From Nocardioides sp. GY 10127 (GTDB lineage: Bacteria; Actinomycetota; Actinomycetes; Propionibacteriales; Nocardioidaceae), in the NCBI RefSeq assembly GCF_004919085.1, contig NZ_STGL01000009.1:62001-126000 (forward strand): 64,000 nucleotides of DNA, read 5' to 3'. The notes beneath the pieces are model-generated. The model saw only the letters and a list, made by a program, of their open reading frames with translations, did no database searches and was not told where the DNA came from. Made by a program: the position numbers and the translations under genes. This document shows, in pieces, positions 15,081 to 22,687 of the stretch. How positions within the stretch are numbered: position 1 is the stretch's first letter; every line of letters starts with the position of its first letter.

Positions 15081-16247
15081 GTGTCCGCAACCAGGTCGGC
15101 GGTGGCGCCGGGCTCGCAGACCGCCCTGCGCCGGGCCAACAAGCAGCGCCTGCTCACCGAGCTCGACGCCGGCACCTCGCTCAGCCAGGCGACGCTCGCG
15201 CGCGCCACGGGACTCTCCGCCGCCACCGTCTCCAACCTCGTCGCCGAGCTCGAGCGCGACGGCGAGGTCGTCGTCACCCACGGGACCACCAACGGCCGTG
15301 CCAGCCGCCTCATCGACCGGCACCCCGAGCGCCGTCCCCTGGCCCTGGGCCTCAGCCTGGGCACCAAGTTCGCCCGGGTCGCGGTGGGCACGGGCGAGAC
15401 CGTGCTCGACGTCCGGAGCGAGGACCTCCGCTCCCCGGGGCAGCCCGCGGTGCTGCAGGAGGTCGCCGACCTGGCCCGCCGGGCGCTCACCGACGTCGGC
15501 GGCCGTCTCGAGCAGGTCTCGGGTGCGGTGATGGCCCTGCCCGCCCCGGTGCACCGGGGGCGGATCGCGGCCGTCCAGGTGCCCGCCGCGTGGCGCGGGG
15601 TCGACGTCGTCGCCGAGATGAGCGAGCTCATCGGCGTGCCCGTCCGGGTGGCGAACGACGCCAACCTCGGCGCGGTCGCCCTGGCCCACCACCTCGGGAC
15701 CGACGCCCCGGTCGCGTTCGTGAAGTGGACCAGCGGCATCGGCGCCGGGCTCGCCGTCGGCGGTGCCGCCCTCGAGGGTGGCGGCGGGATGGCCGGCGAG
15801 ATCGGGCACCTCACCGCCCGCCGGCCGGGTGGCCGGGTCTGCCGGTGCGGCCGGACGTCCTGCCTGGAGTCCGTCGCCTCCGTCGAGGCCATCCGCGAGA
15901 GCGCCTCGATCGCGGTCTCCGAGGAGCTGGACGAGGCGGGGCTGATCGCCCGGCTGCAGGCCGGCGACCCCGTCGTCCGCCGCGTCACCCAGGAGGCCGC
16001 CGAGGCCCTCGCCGAGGCCATGGGCACCCTCACCGTGCTCTACAACCCCTCGGTCATCGCCGTGGCCGGGCCGCTCGTGCACTACGTGCCGGACCTCGTC
16101 GACGAGCTGCGGCTGCACCTGCGCCGCGCCGTCACCCCCGCGCTGGAGCAGGAGACCGAGCTCGTCCTCAACCCGCTCGGCGGTGAGGCCGAGGTCCGCG
16201 GCGCCCTCCGGGTCGCGGCCGCCCCGGAGCGGGCCCTGCTCAGCTGA
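15081..16247 (+). CDS. ROK-family transcriptional regulator
   Basis: 388 residues, GTG 15081 with SD GGAGGAGA. The N-terminal winged helix (ANKQRLLTELDAGTSLSQ..GLSAATVSNLVAELERDG) is fused to a ROK sugar-kinase-like domain. It has the zinc-site signature GEIGH...CRCGRTSCLE (His plus three Cys of CxCGxxxCxE) and ATP/sugar-fold glycine motifs (WTSGIGAGLAVGG). Such proteins (NagC/XylR type) sense sugars. The target genes are not evident; no sugar operon is adjacent. Confidence 0.88.
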   Translation: MSATRSAVAPGSQTALRRANKQRLLTELDAGTSLSQATLARATGLSAATVSNLVAELERDGEVVVTHGTTNGRASRLIDRHPERRPLALGLSLGTKFARVAVGTGETVLDVRSEDLRSPGQPAVLQEVADLARRALTDVGGRLEQVSGAVMALPAPVHRGRIAAVQVPAAWRGVDVVAEMSELIGVPVRVANDANLGAVALAHHLGTDAPVAFVKWTSGIGAGLAVGGAALEGGGGMAGEIGHLTARRPGGRVCRCGRTSCLESVASVEAIRESASIAVSEELDEAGLIARLQAGDPVVRRVTQEAAEALAEAMGTLTVLYNPSVIAVAGPLVHYVPDLVDELRLHLRRAVTPALEQETELVLNPLGGEAEVRGALRVAAAPERALLS

Positions 16248-16294
16248 GATCGGGGTGGATGCGGTGCATCCGCTGCACCGCGTCCACCCCGATC
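16248..16294. terminator. Bidirectional terminator hairpin between convergent genes
   Basis: A 47-bp near-perfect palindrome (GATCGGGGTGGA...TCCACCCCGATC, with inner arms TGCGGTGCA/TGCACCGCG) begins immediately after the ROK stop and ends 27 bp before the stop of the convergent oxidase gene. Confidence 0.75.
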
Positions 16295-16321
16295 CCCCCG
16301 TTCCTGCTGCCTCGGGCGGCC

Positions 16322-17566
16322 TCAGACCGCCGCGGCCTGCCGACCCAGGTGCGCGGCCAGCGCCATCTCGGGCGGACGCAGCGCGCTGCCGCCGTCCACG
16401 ACGAGGTCGCGCGCCAGCAGGCCGAACGCCGGCGCCAGCTTGAACCCGTGGCCCGACAGCCCCGCGATCGTCACGACCCGCTCCTCGGGGTCGAGGTCCA
16501 CCACGGGCACCCGGTCCGGCGTCCACGTGTCGTGGTGGCTCGTGGCGCGTGCCGGGAACGGGTGCATGCCGGAGAAGAAGTGCGGCAGCTGCTCGCTGAA
16601 GGCGGCCAGCAGGTCCTCCGGCACGAGCGCCGGCACGTCGTCCACCGACGCCAGGTCGTCGTGCTCCGGGGTGCTGAAGCTGACCTTCACCGTGGCCCCG
16701 TCCAGGCAGGGCGCCCCGTAGGCGTGGAACCCGTCGAGGTCGCGCATGAACACCGGGAACACCTCGGGGCGGAACGCCGACGGGTCCCGGGGCAGGAACC
16801 ACGTGAGCGGGATGTGCCGGGTGGTGAGCAGGCCCGCGAGGTCGGGGCGCAGGGCGGACGTCCACGACCCGGCCGTCACCACGACCTTCCGCGCCCTCAG
16901 CACCTCGTCCCCGGCCCGCACGAGCACGCCGTCGTCGGTGCGCTCCAGCCCGGTGACCCGGCAGTGGTGCACGACGGTCGCGCCCCGCGCCTGGGCCGCC
17001 TCGGTGGCCGCCAGCACGGCGACCTCCGGACGCAGCCCGCCGCCGAGCGGGTCGAGGATGCCCATGTCGCCGGCCCGCGGGACGTGCTGCGGGTACTGCG
17101 CGGCCAGCTCGGCGTCGTCCAGCACTCGCGAGGGGAGGTCGTGCTCGGCCATCGTGGCCAGCGTCGCCTCGAGCTCGGGCTGGCCCACGGGGCCGATGCT
17201 CAGCGCCCCGACCGGCAGCAGGATCTCCCGGCCGGCCTCGGCCTCGAGCTCCTGCCACAGCTCCCTGGCCCGGCGCAGCAGGGGCACGTAGAGGCTGCCC
17301 TCCTTCACGGCCATCCGGAACAGCCGCGACTCCCCGGAGTACGAGCCGTGCAGGTGGACCGGCCCGAAGGCCTCGACGCCCACTACGTCCAGGCCCTCGA
17401 CGCCGCTGAGCTGCCACAGCGCCATCGCGCCGGTGGTGCCGAGGCCGACGACCGCGACGTCGACGACGCGGTCCGGCAGGCGTCCGGTCATGCCCTCACC
17501 GGTCATGCCCTCACCGGTCATGCCCTCACCGGTCATGCCCTCACCGGTCATGCCCTCACCGGTCAT
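16322..17566 (-). CDS. FAD-dependent amine oxidase of the SolA / sarcosine oxidase family
   Basis: Up to 414 residues (ATG 17566, overlapping the OCD stop) or 389 if the sixth in-frame ATG at 17491 is used; the first 25 residues are five MTGEG repeats. FAD-binding VAVVGLGTTGAMALWQL is followed by the DAO fold and C-terminal GLSGHGFKLAPAFG. In monomeric sarcosine/N-methyltryptophan oxidases a Cys seven residues before a TPD motif carries FAD covalently. Here that position in the TWTPDR region is His, so flavin attachment may differ. It probably oxidises a secondary amine or N-methyl amino acid, paired with the OCD-type protein. Confidence 0.82.
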   Translation of the reverse strand: MTGEGMTGEGMTGEGMTGEGMTGEGMTGRLPDRVVDVAVVGLGTTGAMALWQLSGVEGLDVVGVEAFGPVHLHGSYSGESRLFRMAVKEGSLYVPLLRRARELWQELEAEAGREILLPVGALSIGPVGQPELEATLATMAEHDLPSRVLDDAELAAQYPQHVPRAGDMGILDPLGGGLRPEVAVLAATEAAQARGATVVHHCRVTGLERTDDGVLVRAGDEVLRARKVVVTAGSWTSALRPDLAGLLTTRHIPLTWFLPRDPSAFRPEVFPVFMRDLDGFHAYGAPCLDGATVKVSFSTPEHDDLASVDDVPALVPEDLLAAFSEQLPHFFSGMHPFPARATSHHDTWTPDRVPVVDLDPEERVVTIAGLSGHGFKLAPAFGLLARDLVVDGGSALRPPEMALAAHLGRQAAAV

Positions 17567-17567
17567 G
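17486..17567 (-). repeat. 15-bp tandem array containing six in-frame ATG start codons
   Basis: The unit, read on the coding strand, is ATGACCGGTGAGGGC, repeated with perfect identity in the core (six ATGACCGGT copies, five intervals of 15 bp). Each repeat carries a GGTGAGGG purine-rich stretch just before the next ATG, so the array multiplies both the start codon and an SD-like element. Copy-number change would add or remove five residues without a frameshift. Confidence 0.85.
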
Positions 17568-18693
17568 CCAGCACCGGGCTGTCCCAGAGGTTCAGCGGGA
17601 CACCGAGGCCCTTCTCCCGGGCGGTGGCGACGCAGCGGGTCGCCCACGCGACGTCCTCGACCGGCATCCCGCCGATCGAGAACAGGACGATCTCGTCCTC
17701 GTCGCGGCGCCGGGCCTCGCCGGCGTGCAGCAGGAGGCCGATGTCCTCGATCTCCTCCTCCTTCATCAGCCCGTCGTGCACGAGGTCGGTGAAGTGGCAG
17801 CCGATGATCGGGATCTCGTCGTAGGTCGGGTAGGGGAACTCCTCGGCCCACGCCTCGTAGAGCTTGCGGTGGTCGACGAGCTTGCGCACGCCCTCGCCCA
17901 TGAGCGCGTCGTCGGGCGCCAGGGAGGACGGCATGGCGAGGAACGCGCCGGGCTTGACCCAGGACTTCTCGATCGCCGGGTAGTTCGACTTCGCCCCGCC
18001 GCTGGTCGTGCAGTAGGTGACGATGTCGGCGTCGCGGACGGCGGCCTCGTTGCTGTCCACGATCTCCACCTCGAGCTGGGGCAGGGTGGCGGCCACCCAG
18101 TCGGCGAAGGCCCGCTCGCCGCGGCTGCTGCGGCCCTTGACCTTGACCTTGCGCAGGCCCGGGCGGGCCACGACGAACGACTCCAGCGCCGTCCGCGCCA
18201 TGACGCCCGGGCCGACGAGCCCGACGACCTCGGCGTCCGCGGGGGCGAAGTGCCGGGCGCCGACACCCGGGATCGCGCCGGTGCGCATCGCGCTGAGCAG
18301 GTTGGCGCTCATCAGGGCCACGGGGGCACCGGTGTCGGTGTCGTTGAGGACGAAGAGGTGGATCGAGCGGGGCAGGCCGGAGGCCTTGTTCTCGATGTTG
18401 GAGCCGTACCACTTCACGCCGGCCATCCGGAACGCGCCGCCGAGGTAGGCGGGCATCGCCATGAAGCGTCGGTCCTCGGTGTGGTGGGGCATGCCGGGGA
18501 AGACGGGGTGCTCGGGGAAGCCCACCATGGCGCCGTGGGAGGCGGCGTTGCTGCCGGCCATCCGGTAGTCGCCCTGGCCGATGACGGAGAACATCTCCTC
18601 CATCGTGTCCATGCAGGCGCCCATGTCGGTCACGCCTGCGGCGACCATGTCGGGCTCGGAGAGGTAGAGGAAGTCGATCCGGGTGTCGCTCAA
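17563..18693 (-). CDS. Ornithine cyclodeaminase-family protein, tyramine oxidase subunit B-like
   Basis: 376 residues from TTG 18693 (GAAAGG seven bases upstream). OCD/mu-crystallin fold with NAD-binding region VGLVGPGVMARTALESF and substrate segment GSNIENKASGLPRS / ALMSANLLSAMRTGA. The opening (IDFLYLSEPDMVAAGVTDM) and overall length match proteins named tyramine oxidase subunit B in actinobacteria, a name I recall from annotation, not from biochemistry here. It overlaps the flavin oxidase by 4 nt, implying a shared pathway or complex. Confidence 0.8.
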   Translation of the reverse strand: MSDTRIDFLYLSEPDMVAAGVTDMGACMDTMEEMFSVIGQGDYRMAGSNAASHGAMVGFPEHPVFPGMPHHTEDRRFMAMPAYLGGAFRMAGVKWYGSNIENKASGLPRSIHLFVLNDTDTGAPVALMSANLLSAMRTGAIPGVGARHFAPADAEVVGLVGPGVMARTALESFVVARPGLRKVKVKGRSSRGERAFADWVAATLPQLEVEIVDSNEAAVRDADIVTYCTTSGGAKSNYPAIEKSWVKPGAFLAMPSSLAPDDALMGEGVRKLVDHRKLYEAWAEEFPYPTYDEIPIIGCHFTDLVHDGLMKEEEIEDIGLLLHAGEARRRDEDEIVLFSIGGMPVEDVAWATRCVATAREKGLGVPLNLWDSPVLA

Positions 18694-18755
18694 CGTGCGG
18701 CCTTTCTCAGGGACGGGACGGGGCCGGCCGGCGCGACGCTGCGGGGTCGGCGAGG

Positions 18756-18786
18756 GACGCCCGGGGGTCGGGGAGACCCGGGCGTC
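18756..18786. terminator. Hairpin terminator between the GntR and OCD genes
   Basis: GACGCCCGGG and CCCGGGCGTC pair around an 11-nt loop. It sits just after the stop of the GntR gene (minus strand) and before the OCD start, so the OCD-oxidase pair probably has its own promoter. Confidence 0.6.
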
Positions 18787-18827
18787 GCGTGCGGGGGAGG
18801 GCGCCGGCGGGCCGCTGCCCCCGGCGG

Positions 18828-19574
18828 TCAGCGCTGGGCGCTGCGCTTCCAGCTGGCGCCGTAGCGGCGCAGGTGCAGCCGCGTGCGGTCGGCGCGGAAG
18901 AGGTCGGTGCCGAGCTCGATCGGCAGGCCGTCGGCGGTGCTGGCCACGCGCCACACGTGCAGCACCGGCTCGCCCTCGGCCAGGTCGAGGTGGGCGGCCG
19001 CGTCGGCGTCGGCGCCGCGGACGTCCACCTCCTCCTCGGCCTCGACGGGGGAGGCGTCGTAGCCCGAGCCGAGCAGCTCGTAGAGCGAGCCGGACAGATC
19101 GCGCTCGAGGATGCCGGGCACGCGGACGGCCGGGAACGTCGAGCGCTCGAGCGACCACGGCCGCCCACCGGCGTCCCGTCGACGGCGCACGCGCACGACG
19201 ACGCCGTCCTCGGGCAGCCGGAGGGCCCGGCGCTCGGGCGGGGTGGCCAGGCCGAGGTCGGCGCGGAGGACCACCGTGGTGAGGCCGACGCCCTGCTGGC
19301 GCAGGAGCGCGGGCACCCCCTCGATGGTGTTGAGCCGCCGCTCGATCCGACCGTCGCTGGCGTACACGCCGCCGGAGCGGCCCATGACGCGCCGGACCCG
19401 TCCGGACCCGGCGAGGACGTCGAGGGCGTCGCGCAGCGCGGAGCGGGTGACGCCGAGGGACTCGGCCAGGCCACGCTCGCTGCCCAGCCGCTCACCCGGC
19501 CGCAGCCCCTGCTCGGCGAGGAGCCGCTCGATCCGGGCCACGAGCAGCGCGCGGTCGGGGCGGACGTCGGGCAC
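18828..19574 (-). CDS. GntR regulator, HutC/UTRA type
   Basis: 248 residues from GTG 19574. N-terminal winged helix (RPGERLGSERGLAESLGVTRSALRDALDVLAGSG..RVMGRSGGVYA) is followed by a UTRA chorismate-lyase-like ligand domain (ERSTFPAVRVPGILERDL, AHLDLAEGEPVLHVWRVA, ELGTDLFRADRTRLHL). The start appears leaderless: TAGGCT lies seven bases upstream. UTRA regulators usually sense a small pathway metabolite; this one most likely controls the amine/amino-alcohol genes on either side. Confidence 0.85.
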   Translation of the reverse strand: MPDVRPDRALLVARIERLLAEQGLRPGERLGSERGLAESLGVTRSALRDALDVLAGSGRVRRVMGRSGGVYASDGRIERRLNTIEGVPALLRQQGVGLTTVVLRADLGLATPPERRALRLPEDGVVVRVRRRRDAGGRPWSLERSTFPAVRVPGILERDLSGSLYELLGSGYDASPVEAEEEVDVRGADADAAAHLDLAEGEPVLHVWRVASTADGLPIELGTDLFRADRTRLHLRRYGASWKRSAQR

Positions 19575-19665
19575 GGGCCCGAGCCTAGTGGCGCAGCCGG
19601 CGCCGCTCGCGGCCGGTGCGGGGCCGGGTGCGGGGCCGGCTGGGGGACCGGCCGCAGGCGCCGGG

Positions 19666-21120
19666 TCACCGCCCGCCGTCGGTTCCCCGCGCGCGACGGA
19701 GCGCGGCGGTGGCGTCGAGGAGCGCGCCGTCCAGGGCCTCGACGGCCTCGTCGGCCTCGGCGAGCCCGAGCACGAGCGGCGGCCGGATCTTGAGCACGTG
19801 GGCGAGCGGACCCGCGACGGAGAGCAGGACGCCCCGCTCGCGCATCGCCTCGACGACGGCGAGCGCGAGGTCGCCCGACGGCCGCCCGGTGTCGGGGTCG
19901 AGGACGTCGACACCGGTGTACTGCCCGATCCCCCGGACGGTGCCGACCGAGGCGTGGGTGCGCCGCAGGTCGACGACGCCCGCGCGCAGGTGGTCGCCGA
20001 CGATCTCGGCGCGGCGCGGCAGCTCCTCGGCGCGCAGCGCGTCGAGGACCGCCTGGGCCGCGGCCATGGAGACCGGGTTGCCGCCGAAGGTGTTGAAGTA
20101 CGGCTGGTCGTCGGTGAAGGCGCCGAGGACGTCGCCCTGCGCGGCCACGCCGGCCACCGGCATCCCGTTGCCCATCGGCTTGCCCATGGTCACCAGCTCG
20201 GGGACCAGCCCGAGCCGGGCGAAGCCCCACAGGGGGACGCCGACGCGACCGAAGCCCGGCTGCACCTCGTCGGCGATCAGCACGCCGCCCGCCTGGCGGA
20301 CGATCCGGACGGCCGCGTCGAGCGTCCCGGGCTCGCCGGGGAAGACCCCGTCGGAGGAGAAGACCGTGTCCACGAGCAGGGCGGCGACGCCCGCCCCGGA
20401 GGCCTGGAGCTGCTGGGTGGCGCGGCGCACGTGGTCGGCGAACCAGGCGCCCACGTCGCGCTGCCCGACGGCCGCCGCCAGGGCCGGGTCCGGCGGCGGC
20501 ACGATCCGCACGTCCGCGCCCAGCGGCTGGCCGCCCCCGAGGGCCGGCGACAGGCCGCTCACCAGCTCGGTGTTGCCGTGGTAGGCCTCGCTCGTGACGA
20601 TGATGCCGCGCCGTCCCGTCGCCCGGCGGGCCACGCGGGCGGCCAGGTCGTTGGCCTCCGACCCGGTGCACACGAACACGGCCCGGTCGATCTCGGCCGG
20701 CATCGTCGAGAGCAGGTCCTCCGCGTAGCCGACGATGCCCTCGTGCAGGTAGCGGGTGTGGGTGTTGAGCGTGCCGAGCTGCCGCGTGACCGCCTGGGTG
20801 ACGGCGGGGTGGGCGTGGCCCAGGCCCGGCACGTTGTTGTAGAGGTCGAGGTAGCGGCGGCCGTCCAGGTCCCACACGCGGCAGCCCTCGCCGCGCACGA
20901 GGTGCAGGGGCGTGGAGTAGAACAGCCGGTACCCCGAGCCGAGGACGTCGCCCCGCCGGCGTGCGACGTCGCGGCTGCGCGGTCCGAGTGCCTCGAGGTC
21001 GGTCCCGCCCGCGTTGGCGTCGAGGATGCTGGAGCCCTGCTTCGACGCGGCCTTCTCCGACGCAGCCTGCTCCGATCCGGCCTGCTTCGATCCGGTATGG
21101 GGCGGTAGGACCTGGGACAT
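19666..21120 (-). CDS. Class III PLP aminotransferase, AGXT2-like phospho-lyase candidate
   Basis: 484 residues; the first ~35 are Ala/Ser/Lys-rich with repeated S-[EK]-[QK]-A-A-S-like units. PLP fold type I: CTGSEANDLAARVA, SEAYHGNT, LIADEVQPGFGRVG (PLP-ring Asp) and the catalytic Lys in VTMGKPMGNGMPVA. The DEVQxGFGRVG and TMGKPMGNGMPVA segments match the ethanolamine-phosphate / 5-phosphohydroxylysine phospho-lyase branch better than ordinary omega-transaminases. The divergent neighbour is a matching APH-fold kinase. If so, it eliminates phosphate and ammonia from a phosphorylated amino alcohol. Confidence 0.78.
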   Translation of the reverse strand: MSQVLPPHTGSKQAGSEQAASEKAASKQGSSILDANAGGTDLEALGPRSRDVARRRGDVLGSGYRLFYSTPLHLVRGEGCRVWDLDGRRYLDLYNNVPGLGHAHPAVTQAVTRQLGTLNTHTRYLHEGIVGYAEDLLSTMPAEIDRAVFVCTGSEANDLAARVARRATGRRGIIVTSEAYHGNTELVSGLSPALGGGQPLGADVRIVPPPDPALAAAVGQRDVGAWFADHVRRATQQLQASGAGVAALLVDTVFSSDGVFPGEPGTLDAAVRIVRQAGGVLIADEVQPGFGRVGVPLWGFARLGLVPELVTMGKPMGNGMPVAGVAAQGDVLGAFTDDQPYFNTFGGNPVSMAAAQAVLDALRAEELPRRAEIVGDHLRAGVVDLRRTHASVGTVRGIGQYTGVDVLDPDTGRPSGDLALAVVEAMRERGVLLSVAGPLAHVLKIRPPLVLGLAEADEAVEALDGALLDATAALRRARGTDGGR

Positions 21121-21315
21121 GCGGACCTCGGGTGGACGAGCGACGGGGACGTCCTCATCCTGCTCGCCCCGCAGGGGCCCGCGGGATGCCTTTCGGAGTC
21201 GTCCGGGTTACCGATCCGGCCCGCTGGATGAATGGTTGGTTTCGTCGTCCTGGGCGCCGCGACGATCCCGTCACGCGGGGCCCCGCAGCGGCGCACGGCT
21301 GCCTACCCTGCGCCC

Positions 21316-22404
21316 ATGACCGCACCCGCGAGCGCCGACCCGCTGGCCGTCTTCGCCGCCCTCGAGCGCGGGGCCGCCGCGCCGACGTGGCTCGCCCGCG
21401 GGATCGCCGAGGCCTGGCTGCCGCACGGCGACGCGGGCGGGGAGTCCGACGTCCGGCTCCTCGCGGTGTCGGAGAACGCCACCTTCGTCGTCCGGGTCGC
21501 GGGGGCACCGACCCTCGTCGTCCGCGTGCACCGGCCCGGCTACGTCGACCTCGACCAGGTGCGCTCGGAGCTGTGGTGGGTCGACGCCGTCGCCGCCGAG
21601 ACGCCGGTCGCCACGCCGGCGCCGGTGCGGGGCCTCGACGGCGCCCTGGTGCAGGAGGTGCGCGACGACGCCGGCACCACGTGGACGGCGATCGGCTTCG
21701 CGTTCGTGCCGGGGCTCATGCTCGAGGACGTGCTGGGCGAGGGCCCCGACGACGCGGTGCCGTGGTTCGGCCCGATCGGTGAGGTCGTCGCCACGCTGCA
21801 CGCGCACGCGCGCTCGTGGGAGCGTCCGGCGGGCTTCAGCCGGTTCACGTGGGGCCTGGACGACCTCGTCGGTCCGGCCGCCCGCTGGGGCAGGTGGCGG
21901 GTGGCGGCGCTGGACGCCCCCGACCTGCGGGTCCTGGAGGAGGCGGAGCGCAGCGCGCTCACGCTGCTCGCGGACGTCCCCCTCGACGCCCGGGAGTGGG
22001 GGCTGGTGCACGGCGACCTGCGCCCCTCGAACCTCATGGTCGCCGCCGGCACCGAGGGCGTCGCACCGGACGCCGGTCGGCTCACCGTCATCGACTTCGA
22101 CGACTGCGGCCTCGGCTACTACCTCTACGACCTCGCCGCGGCGGTCTCGTTCTACGAGCACCTGCCGCAGGCCCCCGCGATGGCGCGGGCGTGGGTCGAG
22201 GGCTACACCGCCCACGCCCCGCTCACCCGCCGCGACCTCGACGTCGCCGGCGCGCTGTCGATGCTGCGCCGGCTCACGCTGCTCGGCTGGACGGTGACCC
22301 ACCGGGAGGACGCGCTGCCGCCGGACCTGGCTGCGGCGATGCTGCCCGGCACCGTCGAGGTGGGGGCGCGCTACCTGGCCGACCCGCGGTGGCTGCTGGG
22401 CTGA
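21316..22404 (+). CDS. Phosphotransferase-family kinase (APH / hydroxylysine kinase-like)
   Basis: 362 residues from ATG 21316 (TACCCT six bases upstream suggests a leaderless start). Aminoglycoside-phosphotransferase fold: N-lobe sensor strands (VSENATFVVRV), catalytic loop LVHGDLRPSNLMV and metal-binding VIDFDDCGLGYYLYDLA. The HGDL..N and IDFDD motifs are intact. The pairing with an AGXT2L-like enzyme parallels human hydroxylysine kinase plus its phospho-lyase, or ethanolamine-phosphate metabolism. The substrate is probably a small amino alcohol rather than an antibiotic; this is inference. Confidence 0.8.
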   Translation: MTAPASADPLAVFAALERGAAAPTWLARGIAEAWLPHGDAGGESDVRLLAVSENATFVVRVAGAPTLVVRVHRPGYVDLDQVRSELWWVDAVAAETPVATPAPVRGLDGALVQEVRDDAGTTWTAIGFAFVPGLMLEDVLGEGPDDAVPWFGPIGEVVATLHAHARSWERPAGFSRFTWGLDDLVGPAARWGRWRVAALDAPDLRVLEEAERSALTLLADVPLDAREWGLVHGDLRPSNLMVAAGTEGVAPDAGRLTVIDFDDCGLGYYLYDLAAAVSFYEHLPQAPAMARAWVEGYTAHAPLTRRDLDVAGALSMLRRLTLLGWTVTHREDALPPDLAAAMLPGTVEVGARYLADPRWLLG

Positions 22405-22432
22405 GCCGGGACCAGTGGGCCAGCGACCGCGG

Positions 22433-22482
22433 AGGTCGTGTGCCCGGACGGGGCGCTGGGCGCCGATCCGGGCACACGACCT
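22433..22482. terminator. Strong bidirectional hairpin between convergent genes
   Basis: Perfect 16-bp arms (AGGTCGTGTGCCCGGA and its complement) around an 18-nt loop, between the kinase stop and the ferredoxin stop. Confidence 0.8.
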
Positions 22483-22486
22483 GCGC

Positions 22487-22687
22487 TCACGCCGTGCGGG
22501 CGGGGTGCTCGATCCGCAGCGCCAGGGCCGGGCAGACGCTCACGGCCGTGCGGGCGGCGTCCTCGTCGACGGGGGCGTCGGTGAGGATCGGGAACCCCCA
22601 CTCGTCCAGGGTGATGGACTCCGAGAGCAGCCGGGCGCACAGCCCGTGCCCGTCGCAGCGGGTCCAGTCGACGGCCAGGCGGGTCAT
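22487..22687 (-). CDS. Small 3Fe-4S ferredoxin
   Basis: 66 residues with CDGHGLC (CxxxxxC) near residue 11 and a C-terminal CPALAL Cys. This is the three-Cys pattern of actinobacterial 3Fe-4S ferredoxins that often serve P450s or flavoproteins. Its ATG overlaps the NuoF-like stop (ATGA). It is the last gene of the redox operon and a likely cytosolic electron carrier for it. Confidence 0.85.
   Translation of the reverse strand: MTRLAVDWTRCDGHGLCARLLSESITLDEWGFPILTDAPVDEDAARTAVSVCPALALRIEHPARTA

Noticed and set aside
17486..17567. Tandem 15-bp repeats considered as a CRISPR-like array
   Set aside because: Units are contiguous with no spacers and are in frame with the oxidase gene.
21316..22404. 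The APH-fold kinase considered as an aminoglycoside resistance gene
   Set aside because: It sits beside an amino-alcohol phospho-lyase candidate and has a hydroxylysine-kinase-like layout; resistance has no contextual support.
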